From: Corallococcus terminator
Lineage (GTDB): Bacteria > Myxococcota > Myxococcia > Myxococcales > Myxococcaceae
Direction of reading: 5' to 3'
DNA length: 39,667 bases
Assembly (NCBI RefSeq): GCF_003611635.1
Contig: NZ_RAVZ01000043.1
Span: forward strand, 1-39,667
In this document: piece after piece, positions 37,328 to 39,667 of the stretch
How the letters are laid out: the number at the start of each line of letters is the position of its first letter
How positions within the stretch are numbered: the stretch's first letter is position 1
Position numbers and translations under genes: made by a program
The notes under the pieces: model-generated
Database searches by the model: none
Told to the model about the DNA's origin: nothing
What the model saw: the letters and a program-made list of their open reading frames with translations, nothing else

Positions 37328-38281
37328 ATGGTCGCGCCCACGATGAGAGGACGTTTCGCGCCCAGCCCCACCGGGCGGATGCACCTGGGCAACATCCGCA
37401 GCGCGCTCCTGGGCTGGCTCCAGGCCCGGGCCGCGGGAGGCGCGTTCCTGTTGCGCATCGAGGACCTGGACCGCGCGCGCTGCAAGCCCCAGTTCCTGGA
37501 GGACCTCTACGCGGACCTGCGCTGGCTGGGCCTGGACTGGGACGAGACCCCGCTGGTGCAGAGCGCCCGCGACGACGTGTACCGCGAGGCCCAGGCGAAG
37601 CTCGAGCGCGAGGGCCTCATCTACCCGTGCTTCTGCACGCGCGCGGAGATCGCCCGCGCGGCGAGCGCGCCCCACGGCCTGTCCGACGAAGGCCCGCGCT
37701 ACCCGGGCACCTGCGCGCACCTCACCTTGGAGCAGGTCTCCGAGCGCTCCCGCACGCGCGCACCCGCGTACCGCTTCCGCGCCCGTCCCGGCGAGGTGCG
37801 CTTCACCGACGACCTGATGGGCCCCTACGTCCAGGATGTGCAGGCGCTGGTGGGGGACTTCGTGGTGCGCCGCAACGACGGCGTGGCCAGCTACCAGCTC
37901 GCGGTGGTGGTGGACGACGCGGACAGCCGCATCACCCATGTCCTCCGGGGCGATGACCTGTTGCCCTCCACGCCCCGGCAGCTCCAGCTCTACGAAGCGC
38001 TGCGCCTGCCCGCGCCGGACTTCCTCCACGTGCCGCTGGTGATGGGCGAGGACGGCAAGCGGCTGGCGAAGCGGGACGGGGCGTTCGCGCTGGCGGAGCT
38101 GCGCGCGCGCGGCCGGCCTCCCGAGCACGTCCTGGGCCTGCTCGCCGCGTGGAGTGGCCTGGGCGATGGCAGCCCGGTGTCCCTGCCCTCGCTGGTCGCC
38201 CGCTTCGACCCGAACGTGCTGCCGCACGCGCCAGTGGTGGCGCGCGAGTCACAGCTCCTGGATGCGCTAGGGCTGCGCTGA
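37328..38281 (+). CDS. gluQRS: Glutamyl-Q tRNA(Asp) synthetase
   Basis: A 317-residue enzyme, short compared with GltX because it lacks the anticodon-binding domain. It attaches Glu to queuosine in tRNA(Asp). Motifs: FAPSPTGRMHLGN (residues 10-22, the HIGH region), RIEDLDRAR, the zinc-type CFCTR with a later PGTC, and KRLAKRDGA as the KMSKS-like loop. ATG 37328 is preferred because GGAGGA lies 6 bases upstream; ATG 37343 would also give a normal start. It diverges from the metallophosphoesterase gene with 73 bases between starts. Cytoplasmic. Confidence 0.94.
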   Translation: MVAPTMRGRFAPSPTGRMHLGNIRSALLGWLQARAAGGAFLLRIEDLDRARCKPQFLEDLYADLRWLGLDWDETPLVQSARDDVYREAQAKLEREGLIYPCFCTRAEIARAASAPHGLSDEGPRYPGTCAHLTLEQVSERSRTRAPAYRFRARPGEVRFTDDLMGPYVQDVQALVGDFVVRRNDGVASYQLAVVVDDADSRITHVLRGDDLLPSTPRQLQLYEALRLPAPDFLHVPLVMGEDGKRLAKRDGAFALAELRARGRPPEHVLGLLAAWSGLGDGSPVSLPSLVARFDPNVLPHAPVVARESQLLDALGLR

Positions 38282-38295
38282 TGCAAGCGTGCCGT

Positions 38296-38321
38296 CCGCC
38301 CCGCCCTCCGGGGTGGAGCGG
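38296..38321 (+). terminator. Stem-loop after gluQRS
   Basis: CCGC (38296-38299) and CCC (38300-38302) pair with GCGG (38318-38321) and GGG within 38310-38313; a few bases bulge on the right arm. It starts 15 bases after the stop. The more A/T-rich stretch just downstream (38323-38345) may hold the next promoter. Confidence 0.35.
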
Positions 38322-38434
38322 CCGTACAGAAGTGAAATGAAAGCGTTCAAGTGGTGCGCACCTTCATTCCAGACACGTACGTCCTCGCCGTGACGACCGC
38401 GGCAGGCGACACACGGAAGCGAGGGTGCAGACCA

Positions 38435-39415
38435 ATGGCAACCATTGTCGAAAGCGAACGCGCCGGAATCATCAGGGAACGCTCCGGAGGCATCCCGGCC
38501 ATTCCGGGCACGGCCTCCAAGCTCAGTTGGGGGGCCATCTTCGGGGGCACCTTCGTGGCGCTGGGGGTGTGGATCCTCCTGTACACGCTGGGGCTCGCCC
38601 TGGGCCTGTCGTCGGTGGATCCCGGCGACGCGAGCAGCGCGAAATCCGCGGGCATCTTCACCGGCATCTGGAGCGTCATCGTGCCGCTCGTCGCCCTCTT
38701 CGTGGGCGGGGTGGTGGCCGCGCGCACAGCGGGCATCGTGGACAAGGCGGGAGGCGCGCTGCACGGCGCGGTGCTGTGGGGCCTGACGACGCTCGCGGGC
38801 GTCATCGTCCTGGGCATGCTGCTGTCGTCGGTGATGGGCGCGGTGTTCAACGTCGGCAAGGCGGCGGTGGGCGCTGGCGGCGCGGCGGCGGTGGGCGCCG
38901 TGACGGGTGGCGGCAACGCGGCGCAGGCGTTCGGCCTGAATGCCAATGACGCGCTCGCGCCGGTGAACCAGCGGCTGCGACAGGAGGGCAAGCCCGCCAT
39001 CACGGCGAACCAGTTGGAGGCGGCGACCAAGGACATCGTCACCGAGGGCGTGCGCCAGGGCCGGATGGACCGAGAGCTGCTGGTGAGCAACATCGCGCAG
39101 AACACCAACCTGTCGCGCGCGGACGCCGAGGACGTGGCCAACCGCGTGGAGATGCAGGTGGATCAGGCCAAGGCCAAGGCCGGTCAGGTGGGCCAGGACG
39201 TGCAGCAGGGCGCGCTGAAGGTCGCGGACCAGTCCGGCCGCGTCTTCTGGGGCCTCTTCGCCGGGCTGCTCCTGGGGCTCGTCGCCGCGGTGCTGGGCGC
39301 CACCCTGGGCGTCAGCCGCCGCCAGCGCATCCTCGGGGAGGGCGTGGTCGCGACGACGACCACCACCACGACCCCGCCGACGACGCCGACGTCGCGTCGC
39401 GAGGTGTACCCGTAG
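38435..39415 (+). CDS. Multi-helix membrane protein with Thr-rich tail, unknown
   Basis: A 326-residue protein. Hydrophobic segments lie at about residues 33-55, 75-95, 105-130 and 268-292. Between the third and fourth is a Gly/Ala-rich part and a soluble helical region (about 165-265) with Gln, Asp and Lys, possibly a coiled coil. The tail after residue 305 is a run of Thr and Pro. ATG 38435 is chosen because GAGGG lies 9 bases upstream and an upstream GTG gives an odd N-terminus. No family recognised. Membrane-shaping or stress-related proteins can look like this, but I assign no function. Confidence 0.75.
   Translation: MATIVESERAGIIRERSGGIPAIPGTASKLSWGAIFGGTFVALGVWILLYTLGLALGLSSVDPGDASSAKSAGIFTGIWSVIVPLVALFVGGVVAARTAGIVDKAGGALHGAVLWGLTTLAGVIVLGMLLSSVMGAVFNVGKAAVGAGGAAAVGAVTGGGNAAQAFGLNANDALAPVNQRLRQEGKPAITANQLEAATKDIVTEGVRQGRMDRELLVSNIAQNTNLSRADAEDVANRVEMQVDQAKAKAGQVGQDVQQGALKVADQSGRVFWGLFAGLLLGLVAAVLGATLGVSRRQRILGEGVVATTTTTTTPPTTPTSRREVYP
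39353..39391 (+). repeat. ACG/ACC trinucleotide tract
   Basis: Thirteen codons of ACG, ACC and CCG in a row code for the Thr/Pro tail of the membrane protein. The tract is imperfect, with seven Thr codons first. Such tracts can change length by slippage. Confidence 0.6.
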
Positions 39416-39436
39416 TCTCGGGCGCTCGCGTGCATC

Positions 39437-39465
39437 CCCGCTTCACGGTGAACCCGTGAGGCGGG
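39437..39465 (+). terminator. Strong hairpin after the membrane-protein gene
   Basis: A 12-pair stem (39437-39448 with 39454-39465, one G-T pair) with a 5-base loop, 21 bases after the stop. It is the longest stem near a gene end on this side of the window and sits just before the next start at 39478. Confidence 0.58.
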
Positions 39466-39477
39466 TATGACACGCGG

Positions 39478-39667
39478 GTGGCGCCCTCGCACCGCACCCT
39501 CCTCCACTGGCTCGTCATCCCCGGCGTGAGCCTGGGCCTGCTGCTGCTGTGCGCGCTCGTGGCGTCCTGGCTCACGCGGCCCGCCGAAGCCCCGGAGGAA
39601 CCGTACGCCGAGCCGCACGTCCTCGCGCCGGCGCCGCCCCCGGTCGCCTCACCCCGCGCGCCGGTCC
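39478..39667 (+). CDS. Membrane-anchored protein, cut by the window end
   Basis: A frame open from GTG 39478 to the end of the window (63 codons seen). It starts with a few polar residues, then one hydrophobic helix (about residues 11-32, Leu/Val-rich), then a Pro/Ala/Glu-rich linker. This is the usual start of a periplasmic protein held by one N-terminal helix. The ATG at 39467 is in another frame that stops soon. The rest, and so the function, is outside the window. Confidence 0.6.
   Translation, partial: MAPSHRTLLHWLVIPGVSLGLLLLCALVASWLTRPAEAPEEPYAEPHVLAPAPPPVASPRAPV

Noticed and set aside
35218-37956. A plus-strand open frame of 912 codons
   Set aside because: It lies over the cyclase and phosphoesterase genes in antisense and over gluQRS out of frame; the composition is low-complexity.

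Overview
The window is very GC-rich, densely coded DNA from a myxobacterium of the Myxococcus/Corallococcus type. The best organism marker is a 229-residue short-chain dehydrogenase (minus strand, 25421-26110) that matches the developmental C-signal protein CsgA in length and has T6, R10, S135 and K155 at the positions reported as important in M. xanthus CsgA. It converges on pdxH (fprA in M. xanthus) and diverges from a HemY-type protoporphyrinogen oxidase, as I recall for the M. xanthus csgA locus. A myxobacterial outer-membrane barrel, Glt/Nfs-like TPR proteins, many lipoproteins and an HRD-type Ser/Thr kinase agree with this. I see no rRNA, tRNA, CRISPR array, insertion sequence or phage module.

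Layout. (1) 25-8590: six plus-strand genes with every stop and start overlapping: barrel, TPR protein, 1092-residue TPR protein, two small lipoproteins, TPR protein. This resembles the gliding (Glt) and sporulation (Nfs) envelope machines, but appears to be a further paralogous cluster. (2) 8591-12061: hairpin-rich non-coding stretch, then a BASS-like transporter overlapping a cytoplasmic-type arylsulfatase. (3) 12095-15833, minus: a zincin lipoprotein coupled to a one-helix membrane protein, then a hemerythrin-like protein and an HELFH metallopeptidase-like protein. (4) 15890-18453, plus: LEA/WHy lipoprotein, aat, and a degenerate-DXD glycosyltransferase-like protein. (5) 18489-20385, minus: two exported proteins, one with a free-standing pilus/secretin N-terminal domain; then a plus-strand CNNM/CorC-family protein. 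(6) 21865-24746, minus: glgA, a Ser/Thr kinase and a second LEA/WHy lipoprotein. (7) 24813-27584: pdxH, csgA, hemG. (8) 27724-29724: a possible tiny peptide and a LytS/LytTR two-component pair. (9) 29750-32837, minus: a large lipoprotein and a GCS2-family ligase. (10) 33016-39667: rlmN, an orphan 128-residue protein, a minus-strand pair of class III nucleotide cyclase and metallophosphoesterase that could make and break cAMP, gluQRS, a four-helix membrane protein and a gene cut by the window end.

Functional themes. Much of the window concerns the cell envelope and development: the Glt/Nfs-like cluster, csgA, glycogen synthesis, LEA-type lipoproteins and signalling proteins. The strongest candidates for new biology are the Glt/Nfs-like cluster, the csgA upstream DNA that seems to run into hemG coding sequence, and the cyclase/phosphoesterase pair. 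All function calls come from reading motifs by eye; no search was run.
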